Positions 40,287-49,379 of a DNA stretch of 50,955 nt are shown here, piece by piece; the first letter of the stretch is position 1, and each line of letters starts with the position of its first letter. Source of the DNA: Candidatus Nanopelagicales bacterium (GTDB taxonomy: Bacteria; Actinomycetota; Actinomycetes; S36-B12); NCBI GenBank assembly GCA_030726915.1, contig JANRCR010000042.1, positions 1 to 50,955 of the forward strand, given 5' to 3'. The notes under the pieces were generated by a model that worked only from the letters and a program-made list of their open reading frames with translations, was not told the origin of the DNA and searched no databases. Made by a program: the position numbers and the translations under genes.

Positions 40287-43223
40287 ATGTCGGTTCACAC
40301 CCACCTTGAGCCCGAGATCATCGGAGCACTGAGCTCGCTCCTGACGCCTGGAGCCGACATTCGACCGCTACCCAGCGAGCGGGATCTCAACTATCGCGTC
40401 GTGAGCGGCACCGAGTCGGTCGTTCTCAAGGTGCATGCACCTGGTGACCAGGACTGGCTCGAACTCCAGGATCGAGCTCTGCGGCAGATTCGAGATATCG
40501 ATGTGTCCACCCCGCACCCCTTGCATCCGCAGATCGTCAGACTCGCGGATGGGCGATGCGTGCGGCTCGTCAACTGGGTCGACGGTGCCCCGTGGGCGAC
40601 CTCTGAACTCACGATTGATCATTCGCGCTCCCTGGGTCGGGCCGTGGCTTTAGTCGATCGTGGGCTTGCCGGGATGCGCCTGACCGAGCCGGATGTCACA
40701 GCCCTGACCCGCTCCTTCCGCTGGAACATGATGCAGGCAGGGTCACTGCGGGAGCATCTCCACCTCGTGCAGCACGAAGGCCTCGCCCAGGCGTGCCGTG
40801 AGGTTCTTGATCACTTCGTGGAAGACCTCCTGCCCCGCCTGGATGAACTGCCAGCCCAGGTCATCCACAACGATGCCAATGACCACAACATCATGGTCAA
40901 CGACACCACCATCGGCATCATCGATTTTGGTGACATCGTCTACGCGCCCCGTGTCATTGGCCTTGCCACCTGCCTGGCCTATCTCCCCCGCATAGGTGGA
41001 GATCCTCTGGAGTCCATGCTCCCGGTCGTGCGCGGCTATCACCTGGCCTCACCTCTCTCCGTCGCTGAGGTGTCCCTCATGTGGGATCTGGTGCAGGTGC
41101 GCCTGGTCATGAGCGTGATCAATGCCGCGATCCAGACCAGTGCGGATCCAGGCAATGACTATCTGGGGATTAGTCAGGACGTCGTGCCTCAGGTGCTGTT
41201 GGCGATGCGGACAACATCAGCCGACTTCGCGACCTACGCCTTCCGGGATGCCTGTGGTTTTGACGCGGCGCCCCAGGCCCGCGCCATCCGCGAGCATTTG
41301 CTCACCACCGAGCGACGGGCCGATGTGTTGGGTCGGGACTGGTCGGATCTCACCTGGGCCGTCCTGGATTGGAGCGCAGGCTCCACAGCACCCCGCACCG
41401 CGCAAGACGTCGAGCATCTGCGATCGACATCGGGTCTCGATGCCCTGATTGGCAGATATGCGGAGGATCGTGACGTCTACCAATCGGATCTCTTCGAGCT
41501 GTCTGCGCAGGATCCGCGCACCCTCCATTTGGGCGTGGACATCTTCGTGGCAGAGGGTCAGTCGATCCATGCGCCGCTGGATGGCGTTATCGAAGCATTC
41601 ATGGTGGATGACGAACCTCTGGGTTACGGCCCCGTCGTGGTCCTACGCCACCAGACCGCGTTGGGCGTGCCCTTTTACACGCTCTACGGGCACCTCTCTG
41701 CTTCATCGATTCACGACTGGTCGGTCGGTCGCAGCGTGTCTGCCGGTGAGGTCCTAGGCCAGATCGGTGCTCCCACGGAAAACGGGGGCTGGGCACCTCA
41801 CGTCCACATCCAGGTGCTTGTCGATCTGCTGGATAGGGGTGCTGATGTGTGGGGGGTCGCTCCACGAGGTTCCGCCTCCCTGTGGCGAAGCCTGTCACCC
41901 AATCCCAATCTCCTGTTGCGGATCGGTCCGGGGATTGATGCCCACGCCGACACTGGCGCCACAGCGATCAGGGCTGAACGCGAGGTGCGACTGGGACGCA
42001 ATCTCAGCCTCAACTTCCGGGAGCCACTGGAGATTGTGCGGGGTGAAGGTGCCTACCTCTACGACGTAGCAGGCAAGTCCTATCTGGATCTGGTCAACAA
42101 CGTGGCTCACGTCGGCCACGCCAATCCATACGTCACAGCCGTTGCCGCGAGGCAGCAGGAAACTCTGAACACCAACACGCGGTACCTGCATCCCACCATT
42201 GTGGAGTTTGCGCGCAATCTGGCCGCGACCTTGCCCGACCCGCTCTCTGTCGTGTACTTCGTCAACTCCGGTAGCGAAGCCAATGACCTTGCTATGCGCA
42301 TGGCGCGCGCCTACACCGGCAACCACGGCTTTATCGCGTTGCGCCACGCCTACCACGGACACACAGCGAGCGTGATTGACATCAGCCCGTACAAGTTTTT
42401 AGGCAAGGGCGGGGCAGGCGTGCCCGATCACGTGCGCGTCGCTGAGCTGCCGGATGCATTCAAGGGGCCGCACCGAGGATCCGGGGCTGGTGAGGCCTAC
42501 GCTGCGGATTTTGCGGCGGTGACCTCCGGCTTCGATCGCGGCCTGGCGGCCTTTATCTCCGAAAGCATCGTCAGTACCGCTGGTCAGGTGACACTCGCTG
42601 ACGGATTCCTTTCTCCCGCATGTGCCCAGACACGCCTGGCGGGAGGGGTGTGCATTGCCGATGAGGTGCAGATCGGAATGGGGAGAGTGGGAGAGGAGTT
42701 TTGGGGATTCCAACTCCACGACGTCGTCCCCGACATCGTGACCATGGGCAAACCACTGGGCAACGGACATCCACTCGCCGCTGTTGTGACAACACCGGAT
42801 ATTGCGGCTGCCTTCAATAACGGCATGGAGTACTTCAACACCTTTGGTGGTAACCCCGTGAGCACGGCGATCGGACAAGCCGTGCTGGATGCGGTCCAGG
42901 GTCAGGGACTCCAGGCACATGCGGAGCAGGTCGGCCACTACCTGCGCACCGGGGTGCGACATCTCGCATCACAGCACTCCACGATTGCGGATGTGCGCGG
43001 CCACGGTCTATTCATCGGTGTTGAGCTTCTCGACGATGCAGGTGGACCTGCTACACAACGCACGGCCGATATCATCAACCACGCCAAGCATCGGGGAGTT
43101 TTCCTTTCGAGTGACGGCCCCGGTGACAATGTCCTGAAGATCAAGCCACCGATGGTCATCCAGGCCTCCGATGTTGACTTCTTTCTTGAGGTCCTAGACG
43201 TCGCGCTTCAGATCTCCGAATAG
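40287..43223 (+). CDS. Trifunctional fusion: APH/hydroxylysine-kinase-like + M23/LytM-like + class III PLP phospho-lyase-like
   Basis: 978 aa, no signal peptide. Domain 1 (about 1-350) is an APH-type kinase: [13 protein letters not shown] near 192-204 and GIIDFGD near 210-216. Domain 2 (about 400-530) is M23/LytM-like with HLGVD near 413, YTLYGHLS and the PHVHIQ pair near 504, so the metal ligands look intact. Domain 3 (about 560-978) is a class III aminotransferase fold: [65 protein letters not shown] near 790 and the PLP Lys in GKPLGNG near 819. Those stretches match mammalian AGXT2L1/AGXT2L2, phospho-lyases acting on phosphoethanolamine and phosphohydroxylysine, closely. Inference: phosphorylation of an amino alcohol, then PLP elimination to aldehyde, ammonia and phosphate. 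The M23 role is unclear. It converges with the RpiR gene. Confidence 0.88.
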   Translation: MSVHTHLEPEIIGALSSLLTPGADIRPLPSERDLNYRVVSGTESVVLKVHAPGDQDWLELQDRALRQIRDIDVSTPHPLHPQIVRLADGRCVRLVNWVDGAPWATSELTIDHSRSLGRAVALVDRGLAGMRLTEPDVTALTRSFRWNMMQAGSLREHLHLVQHEGLAQACREVLDHFVEDLLPRLDELPAQVIHNDANDHNIMVNDTTIGIIDFGDIVYAPRVIGLATCLAYLPRIGGDPLESMLPVVRGYHLASPLSVAEVSLMWDLVQVRLVMSVINAAIQTSADPGNDYLGISQDVVPQVLLAMRTTSADFATYAFRDACGFDAAPQARAIREHLLTTERRADVLGRDWSDLTWAVLDWSAGSTAPRTAQDVEHLRSTSGLDALIGRYAEDRDVYQSDLFELSAQDPRTLHLGVDIFVAEGQSIHAPLDGVIEAFMVDDEPLGYGPVVVLRHQTALGVPFYTLYGHLSASSIHDWSVGRSVSAGEVLGQIGAPTENGGWAPHVHIQVLVDLLDRGADVWGVAPRGSASLWRSLSPNPNLLLRIGPGIDAHADTGATAIRAEREVRLGRNLSLNFREPLEIVRGEGAYLYDVAGKSYLDLVNNVAHVGHANPYVTAVAARQQETLNTNTRYLHPTIVEFARNLAATLPDPLSVVYFVNSGSEANDLAMRMARAYTGNHGFIALRHAYHGHTASVIDISPYKFLGKGGAGVPDHVRVAELPDAFKGPHRGSGAGEAYAADFAAVTSGFDRGLAAFISESIVSTAGQVTLADGFLSPACAQTRLAGGVCIADEVQIGMGRVGEEFWGFQLHDVVPDIVTMGKPLGNGHPLAAVVTTPDIAAAFNNGMEYFNTFGGNPVSTAIGQAVLDAVQGQGLQAHAEQVGHYLRTGVRHLASQHSTIADVRGHGLFIGVELLDDAGGPATQRTADIINHAKHRGVFLSSDGPGDNVLKIKPPMVIQASDVDFFLEVLDVALQISE

Positions 43224-43247
43224 TTCGGCCGGTTCACCACGGGTATG

Positions 43248-44129
43248 TCAGACCTCCGGGGCAGCCATGAGGTCCCGCGTCCAATCATCATGGGATTTCA
43301 TGCGCTTGCGCATGTGATCTGCGTCGACAGCGTCCGCCACCGCGGCAATTAAAGTCTCTGCTACAGCAAAGGCTGACGCGTACGAGTCAAATACAGACGG
43401 GGACGTGGTGTCAACGGCAATGACCAACTGCGCACTCGTCACCAATGGTGAAAGCCATGGATCAGTTACAAGGAGAAGTTTTGCCCCACGTTCCGCCGCA
43501 TGTCGGCCGAACTCAATCGTGTCACGCTGATAGCGGCGGAAATCGAAAGCAACAACGACGTCCCGACGACGGATTTCCAGTAAAGACGCATTTCTTTGTA
43601 TGGGTACTTCCGAGACTGCGACGACACCCGGCCGCATGTGCTGCAAATGCGAGGCAAGATAGTTGCTGATGTTGGCTGAGAAGCGTCCTCCAACCAGGTA
43701 CACCCGGGCTCGAGGATCGGTCAGCAGCATGACGGCCTCGTCAATGGCTTCAGGCTTTAGTCGGCGAAAGGTCTGCACGATGCTTGAGGTAATGAATTCT
43801 TGACTCCGTGAATACGCGGACTCGGTGTGTGAGGGCGGTTGCAGCGCATATTGAGCAAGTGGTGAGCGAAGTCGTTCCGATAGTTCTGTGCGCAGTGCAG
43901 CCTGGAATTGAGGGAAACCCATGAAGCCCAGCTTTGCCACGAGGCGCAAGACGGTGGCTACGCTGACGTTCGATTTGTGGGCAAGAGTCGTGACGGATTC
44001 GAGGCCGGACACGGGGTAGTCCGCCAGGATTGCCCGGCACACTCGACGCTCACTGTTGGTGAAGCTATCCATGTCTGCGAGCAACCGAGCCGACAGGGCC
44101 TGGACGGAGTCGTCAGAGGAGACGTCCAT
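43248..44129 (-). CDS. RpiR/MurR-family transcriptional regulator
   Basis: 293 aa from ATG 44129, with an AAAGGGAGGGG Shine-Dalgarno. N-terminal helix-turn-helix (SNERR-type start NSERRVCRAILADYPVSGLE, then LAHKSNVSVATVLRLVAKLG) at about 20-75, followed by a SIS phosphosugar-binding domain (about 125-265; YLVGGRFSANISNYLASHL, VVAFDFRRYQRDTIEFGRHA). The family senses sugar phosphates or other phosphorylated metabolites, which fits a pathway with a phosphorylated intermediate. It lies between the fusion gene (convergent) and the transporter operon (divergent) and is the obvious local controller. Confidence 0.93.
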   Translation of the reverse strand: MDVSSDDSVQALSARLLADMDSFTNSERRVCRAILADYPVSGLESVTTLAHKSNVSVATVLRLVAKLGFMGFPQFQAALRTELSERLRSPLAQYALQPPSHTESAYSRSQEFITSSIVQTFRRLKPEAIDEAVMLLTDPRARVYLVGGRFSANISNYLASHLQHMRPGVVAVSEVPIQRNASLLEIRRRDVVVAFDFRRYQRDTIEFGRHAAERGAKLLLVTDPWLSPLVTSAQLVIAVDTTSPSVFDSYASAFAVAETLIAAVADAVDADHMRKRMKSHDDWTRDLMAAPEV

Positions 44130-44185
44130 ATGTCTCTATCCCCTCCCTTTCGGCGAGAATAGTGCAGAAAACTTCCCTATGCGCC

Positions 44186-44214
44186 TTGACAGAACATATT
44201 TGTGCACTTTGACT
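44186..44214 (+). promoter_or_regulatory. Putative promoter of the transporter operon
   Basis: TTGACA at 44186-44191 and TTGACT at 44209-44214 are 17 nt apart, the latter 6 nt before ATG 44221. The -10 is poor, but the spacing is that of the other leaderless genes. GTGCAC at 44202-44207, between the two elements, is a small palindrome where the RpiR regulator could bind. Confidence 0.35.
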
Positions 44215-44220
44215 CTCCCC

Positions 44221-45057
44221 ATGCCCGTAGCGCAATTCACCGTCAACCTACTGCCTGGTGCGACAGAGCTCCTCGCCCAGCAACAAAGCGAGATGCCCCA
44301 GAAGAACGACCTGTGCGGCGCCTTTTGGGTAACCCTGGGTCTGCGCACCCTGGGTGGGCTCAGCGTCGCGCAGGACGACGTCGGCCATGAGGCGTGGACC
44401 GTACTGAGCGCGGTGCCCGACCCCACCTCACTACCACCGGGGGAATCAGGGCGCACGGATTATGTCCGCAGCCTGCCTCGTATCGATGACCCAGCGATCT
44501 CAGGCACGTCTGCTCACGGGCTCGTGCGCGCCGTCGAGGAGTTGGCAGGCGACTCCCTCACAACGCTTGCTCTGTCCGGGACTTGGACTGCAGCCAACGT
44601 CGGTCTTCTTATCAGCGGACTCGGGGCCATTGACGTGCCCTGCATCGTGACGATTAACAGTGCCACTAAGCACCTCTGGGGGGCGTCGCCCCGCCCCACC
44701 GTCGTCTTGAACCACCTGCTCACTGGTGAAGCTGACGGTCCGCCACCGGACTGGGATGTGGGGCACTTCATCGGTGTACTCGGTTGGATTGATGGACCGG
44801 GAGGCATGCTCATCATCTGCGCGGATACCTACCCGGGACTGGGTTGGCGCGGCATACACGTCCAGCGACCCGCAGACATAGCCGTATCGCTCAACCGGCC
44901 GGATTGGCAGTCGGATGGCGGCATCCTCATCATGTTGCCGCGCGCCAGCGCCCACGAGGCCAAGGAGCTGGCCAAGACATTGGGTCTGACCGAAGGCATC
45001 TGGGACAACGGCACTCCGATGGTTGATCCGACCACATTGGAGCCATGGCAGCCGTGA
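44221..45057 (+). CDS. DUF6885-like protein with papain-like Cys/His/Asp pattern
   Basis: 278 aa from ATG 44221 (ATG 44179 in frame is an alternative). No enzyme annotation is secure; the sequence resembles proteins I recall as DUF6885. Visible: PQKNDLCGAFWVTLGLRTLG with Gln27 and Cys32 at the head of a helix, DVGHFIGVLGW with His182 opening a strand, and IICADTY with Asp202. Gln-x4-Cys, then His on a strand, then Asp about 20 residues later is the order of C39/papain-like cysteine peptidases and related amidases. A peptidase, transglutaminase-like or amidase role is therefore possible; this is inference. No signal peptide. The stop overlaps the class V aminotransferase start (GTGA). Confidence 0.7.
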   Translation: MPVAQFTVNLLPGATELLAQQQSEMPQKNDLCGAFWVTLGLRTLGGLSVAQDDVGHEAWTVLSAVPDPTSLPPGESGRTDYVRSLPRIDDPAISGTSAHGLVRAVEELAGDSLTTLALSGTWTAANVGLLISGLGAIDVPCIVTINSATKHLWGASPRPTVVLNHLLTGEADGPPPDWDVGHFIGVLGWIDGPGGMLIICADTYPGLGWRGIHVQRPADIAVSLNRPDWQSDGGILIMLPRASAHEAKELAKTLGLTEGIWDNGTPMVDPTTLEPWQP

Positions 45058-46295
45058 CGATGACCGTGGATGACATCCGCCCGTGGAACGACCACGCCGT
45101 TCGTTCCCGCTTTCCGGCTCTCGCGCGCAATGCCCCTCCCATCTACGCGGATGCACCCGGTGGCACCCAGGTGCCCAGCGAGGTGATCGACGCCATGGTC
45201 GATTACTTGTCGACCATCAACTCCAACATCGAGGGCGAGTTCGACGCGACACGACAGACCGATGCGCTCATTCATGAGGCACGGGCAGATGCAGCTGCAC
45301 TGGTCGGAGGCGACCCCGAAGGGATCGCCTTTGGCCAGAATATGACGACGCTCAACTTCAATCTGGTACGCGCTGTCGGTCGCACTCTAACTTCGGGTGA
45401 CGAAATCATCGTCACCCAACTCGATCACGAAGCCAATGTTTCGCCTTGGCTACTCATGGCCCAGGACCGTGACCTGACAGTTCGGACAATCCCACTCACT
45501 ACGGACCTGGACATTGATCTCGACGTACTTGCCTCGACAGTCGGGCCACGGACACGGGTCGTTGCGTTCACGCTTGCGTCCAATGCTGTGGGCACGGTTA
45601 CCAAAGCCCGAGAGATTGCAGACATGGCGCATGCCCATGGAGCCCTGGCATGGATGGATGGAGTTGCCTTCACTCCCCATCGACTGGTTGATGTCAACGC
45701 CCTGGGCAGCGACGTACTGCTCCTCTCCCCCTACAAGGTGTACGGCCCCCACCTGGGAGTGGGTTGGATTCGTCCTGAATTGGCGGAGTCTCTGCCGGCA
45801 GAGCGGGTGCGACCAGCTTCGCTGCGGCCACTGGGTCATCGATTCGAGACAGGCACGCTGAGCCATGAGGCAATTGCTGGGTTTAGGGGCAGCATCGATT
45901 ACCTCACCAGCCTAGGGACAGGATCCGACACGAGAGAGCAAATCAAAACCGCTTTCATGTCCATCCAGGCACATGAGGCTCAACTCGTTGATGTTTTTCT
46001 TCAAGGGCTCGCCGACATACCCACAGTTCACCTGGTTGGGCGTGCAGGGTCCTCCGACCGGGTAGCGACGTTTGGGCTGCGAACACTGAACGTCTCTCCC
46101 GAGCAGGCAGCACGCCACCTTGACGCTCACGGAATCTACGCCTGGAATGGCAATTTCTACGCACAGGGAGTCATGGAAGCCCTGGGTGTGGATCCGGAAA
46201 GCGGCATCCTGCGCCTCGGCTTTGCCCACTACAACAATTTGTCCGATGTCCAGCGCTGCCTTGAAGCGCTGAGGACCCTTGGGATCACCGGGTGA
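45054..46295 (+). CDS. Class V aminotransferase, cysteine-desulfurase-like (TIGR01976-type)
   Basis: 413 aa. I choose GTG 45054 because it overlaps the previous stop by 4 nt, as at other junctions here, and has GGAG 11 nt upstream; ATG 45045 and ATG 45060 are in frame. Fold type I PLP enzyme: FPALARNAPPIYADAPGGTQ, QLDHEANVSPWLLMA, DGVAFTPHRLVDV (Asp) and LLLSPYKVYGPHLGVGW with the PLP Lys near 227. The QLDHEANVSPW signature is of the cysteine-desulfurase-like subgroup of unknown substrate; no obvious active-site Cys loop of IscS type. The gene context points to an amino-compound lyase or transaminase rather than Fe-S assembly. It overlaps the ABC gene by 4 nt. Confidence 0.85.
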   Translation: MTMTVDDIRPWNDHAVRSRFPALARNAPPIYADAPGGTQVPSEVIDAMVDYLSTINSNIEGEFDATRQTDALIHEARADAAALVGGDPEGIAFGQNMTTLNFNLVRAVGRTLTSGDEIIVTQLDHEANVSPWLLMAQDRDLTVRTIPLTTDLDIDLDVLASTVGPRTRVVAFTLASNAVGTVTKAREIADMAHAHGALAWMDGVAFTPHRLVDVNALGSDVLLLSPYKVYGPHLGVGWIRPELAESLPAERVRPASLRPLGHRFETGTLSHEAIAGFRGSIDYLTSLGTGSDTREQIKTAFMSIQAHEAQLVDVFLQGLADIPTVHLVGRAGSSDRVATFGLRTLNVSPEQAARHLDAHGIYAWNGNFYAQGVMEALGVDPESGILRLGFAHYNNLSDVQRCLEALRTLGITG

Positions 46296-48142
46296 CTCAC
46301 ATGTTGGACTCACTCGCATCCCTCGTAGCCACGCGGCGCCGACGTATCGTGGTATCGATTGGTGGGTGGGGCATCCTCCTTGTGCTCATCGCACTGGGAG
46401 CCCAAGCAGCTCCCTCCGCGATCCAGTTGATGGTCACGACCGCCTTTGTCCTACTCACCGGCGTGCTAGCCCTGCAAATCTTCAGCGGCAACAGTGGAAT
46501 TCTCAGCTTCGGTCACGTTGGCTTCGTCGGTATCGCGGCCTACACGACCGGGATCCTGGCCATGCCCCCGGTCATCAAAGCCACATCTCTGCCTGCGCTT
46601 CCCAAGGTCCTCCAGGATCTGACCCTGCCACTCCCCCTGGCCATGCTTGCTGGCATCGTCGTAGCAAGTTTTGTAGGGCTGCTGTTTGGCCTGGTCATCG
46701 TTCGACTCGGTGATGCCGCATCAATCGCCACCGTCGCGGTGCTCATCATCATCCACAGCACGCTCATTGGCGCTGACTCCTTCACCCGTGGCAGCCAAAC
46801 CTTCTACGGCGTACCGCGCTACACGACTATATTTCTCGCGTTGGGCATCGCGATTCTTGCGCTCATTGCTGCTCGAGTTTTCCGGGATTCCCGGCTTGGC
46901 CTTCAACTGAGGGCATCACGCGACGACGAACTTGCTGCATCAAGCTCAGGTGTCAGAACTCACTGGTCGCGACTTATCGCCTGGGTGCTCTCCGCTGCGG
47001 TTGCTGGTGCTATGGGTTCCGTCTACGCCGGCCTACTCGGGGCATTCTCGCCAAGAGACTTCTTCTTCACACTGACACTCACTCTGCTTACGATGCTGAT
47101 CGTTGGGGGCTCCGGTTCCGTCGCCGGGGCCGTCGTCGGAACCATCGTGGTGACGATCGTGGTCGAGACTCTGCGTCGTGTGGGCGATGCTAATGAGCTC
47201 TTCGGACTCACGAGCGCCGGACTCGCCATCATCATTCTTCTCACGCTTTACCTTCGTCCACAGGGCATCATGGGATTCCGTGAACCGGAGGAAATACTGG
47301 CGTATCGCTTGGCCCCGCCTTCTCCACAGGACGATACAACCACCCAATCCACGGACCTCACTCCCGACGATGCACCACATGTGCTTACCGCCCACGATGT
47401 GACAAAGCGCTTCTCGGGTCTCGTCGCACTCGACAAGGTATCGATTAGCGTGGATCGTGGCCGCGTCACTGGACTGATCGGGCCCAATGGATCAGGCAAG
47501 TCGACCCTCGTCAACTGCATCACCGGCGTGAACCCAGCCGATCAGGGGACAATTTCTCTCAATGGACGGGATATCGACGGTTTGACAACGTGGCGCCGTG
47601 CCCGCGCTGGACTGGGCCGAACCTTTCAAAACATTCGACTTTTCACCGAACTGACGGTCGTCGACAACGTCGTTGTCGGATGCATCTGCGCCGGCGATTC
47701 AGTGCATGCAGCGGACCGTCGCGCACGGTTGCTCCTGCGCAGTCTAGGTGTTCTCGAGCATGGCAATCGCCTTGCCGGGGAGTTGTCCTACGGCAACCAG
47801 CGCCGGGTCGAAATCGCGCGGGCGATGGCCCTCCATCCCCAAGTCCTTCTCCTGGATGAGCCCGCCGCTGGCATGAACCCCGCGGAATCCGCAGCATTGC
47901 TGGCCCAACTTAACGATCTCATCTCAAACACTGGCATCGGTGTTTTGCTGATTGATCATGATGTCGCGCTCATCCGCACGGCCTGCCACACGCTCACCGT
48001 CCTGGATCATGGCGCGGTCATTGCCCAGGGTGAGCCCGCGGAGGTCCTGAGCCGACCAGAGGTCCACGACGCCTACCTCGGTATCGCGGGGCCAGACCCA
48101 CACTCCACCGCACCACCCAAAGAAAAGGAGAGTCACGTATGA
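46292..48142 (+). CDS. Liv-type ABC transporter permease-ATPase fusion (LivM-LivG)
   Basis: 616 aa from GTG 46292. Residues ~20-330 are a LivM permease: about eight to nine helices with FSGNSGILSFGHVGFVGIAA, SRLGLQLRASRDDELAASS and LTMLIVGGSGSVAGAVVGT. After a linker, ~355-600 is a LivG ATPase: Walker A GPNGSGKST near 396, the LGRTFQNIRLF segment typical of LivG, signature LSYGNQRRVEIARAMA near 498, Walker B LLLDEPAAGMNP near 518 and the C-terminal HDVALI H-loop. Imports a branched-chain or other hydrophobic amino acid, amide or urea-like solute. The two proteins are separate in most genomes. Overlaps both neighbours by 4 nt. Confidence 0.92.
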   Translation: MTHMLDSLASLVATRRRRIVVSIGGWGILLVLIALGAQAAPSAIQLMVTTAFVLLTGVLALQIFSGNSGILSFGHVGFVGIAAYTTGILAMPPVIKATSLPALPKVLQDLTLPLPLAMLAGIVVASFVGLLFGLVIVRLGDAASIATVAVLIIIHSTLIGADSFTRGSQTFYGVPRYTTIFLALGIAILALIAARVFRDSRLGLQLRASRDDELAASSSGVRTHWSRLIAWVLSAAVAGAMGSVYAGLLGAFSPRDFFFTLTLTLLTMLIVGGSGSVAGAVVGTIVVTIVVETLRRVGDANELFGLTSAGLAIIILLTLYLRPQGIMGFREPEEILAYRLAPPSPQDDTTTQSTDLTPDDAPHVLTAHDVTKRFSGLVALDKVSISVDRGRVTGLIGPNGSGKSTLVNCITGVNPADQGTISLNGRDIDGLTTWRRARAGLGRTFQNIRLFTELTVVDNVVVGCICAGDSVHAADRRARLLLRSLGVLEHGNRLAGELSYGNQRRVEIARAMALHPQVLLLDEPAAGMNPAESAALLAQLNDLISNTGIGVLLIDHDVALIRTACHTLTVLDHGAVIAQGEPAEVLSRPEVHDAYLGIAGPDPHSTAPPKEKESHV

Positions 48143-49374
48143 GGATGCATTGCGCAACGAGGCGACGGGGAGGCCATCGCGCCCTCATTCCCGTGGCAGC
48201 AACGATAGGAGCACTCATGGTGCTCACCGCCTGTGGCGGGGGTTCAACAGACTCATCCAGTGCCAGCGGCGCAGCGGGTGAGCCCTGCACTGTGAAGGTG
48301 GGTGTAGCTACTGGACAGACAGGTGGCCTCGCCTACGTCGATGTGCCCAACCTTGAGGGCTTCGACATCTGGAAGGAAGAAATCAACGCCGCTGGTGGCA
48401 TCGACGGCAAGTTCACAGTCGAGACCATAGTTAAGGACACCCGCTCGGAGCCAGCACAGACCGCCACGGTCGCTGCCGAACTCCTCGGCGAGGGCATCTC
48501 GTTCCTCATCACACCCGGCGATGCTGATCCGTCCATCGCGGGCGGGCAGCTGGCTCAGGAAGCTGGTGTGCCAGCCATGTCATGGTTCGGCTCCTCCCCT
48601 GTCCTTCCGCTCGCGGTCGGCGACTTCATGTTCAGCAACGCCTTTGGTGACAACGCGCAGGCTCGCGTTCTCGCGGATTACGCCACAGAGCAGGGCTACA
48701 CCACCGCCTACACGCTGGGTTCGCCGGACAGCGCGTACACATCCAATCTCCCGAAGTATTTCGCCACCGCCTTCACCTCCAACGGAGGCACGGTCGTCGG
48801 CGAAGGCACGTACACCATGGGCCAGCCCAACTTCAACGTCATCGTGGACGAGATTAAGTCGCTCCCCACGGCACCCGACGTGATCATGACACCCGCGTAT
48901 GAGCCTGACTTTCCTACGTTCTTGAAGGCACTTCGTGGTGCGGGTATCACCACACCGGTACTCGGAACTGACGGAATTGATTCCGCCACCACCCTTGGTC
49001 TTGGTGAGGTCGCTGACGGAGTGGTCTTCTCCACCGCGGGCATCCTCGCTAATGAGGGTGACCAGGCCGCTTTCTGGACCAAGTACAACACCAAGTACGG
49101 CAAGGACCCTGAGACCATCTTCGCCATCACCGGCTATGAGTTGGGCAAGATCCTCGAGGCCGCCGTCACCAACGCACAAAGCTGTGATCCGATCCCGATC
49201 AAGGATGCACTCACCAATCTCGAGGGTGTCCAGGGCATCACCGGACCGATCTCATACAAGGGCGGGGACCGAATGGCTATTCGCGAGATCACCCTGGTGG
49301 AGGTTCAGAACGGTGAGCGCACGTTCGTCCTAGCTGTAGCACCGGACCCTGCAACCGTGCCCCCCGCGCAGTAG
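48139..49374 (+). CDS. Liv-type ABC substrate-binding lipoprotein
   Basis: 411 aa. Lipoprotein signal with VLTAC lipobox (Cys32), then a Ser-rich linker. Periplasmic-binding fold type I (Peripla_BP_6): KVGVATGQTGGLAYVDVPNL, GFDIWKEEINAAGGIDGKFT, and PVLGTDGIDSATTLGLGEVA. Captures the substrate outside the membrane and delivers it to the permeases. The binding-pocket residues are not enough for me to say which amino acid or amine. The start overlaps the upstream fusion gene by 4 nt; the next gene starts 5 nt after its stop. Confidence 0.92.
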   Translation: MRMHCATRRRGGHRALIPVAATIGALMVLTACGGGSTDSSSASGAAGEPCTVKVGVATGQTGGLAYVDVPNLEGFDIWKEEINAAGGIDGKFTVETIVKDTRSEPAQTATVAAELLGEGISFLITPGDADPSIAGGQLAQEAGVPAMSWFGSSPVLPLAVGDFMFSNAFGDNAQARVLADYATEQGYTTAYTLGSPDSAYTSNLPKYFATAFTSNGGTVVGEGTYTMGQPNFNVIVDEIKSLPTAPDVIMTPAYEPDFPTFLKALRGAGITTPVLGTDGIDSATTLGLGEVADGVVFSTAGILANEGDQAAFWTKYNTKYGKDPETIFAITGYELGKILEAAVTNAQSCDPIPIKDALTNLEGVQGITGPISYKGGDRMAIREITLVEVQNGERTFVLAVAPDPATVPPAQ

Positions 49375-49379
49375 GTCGC

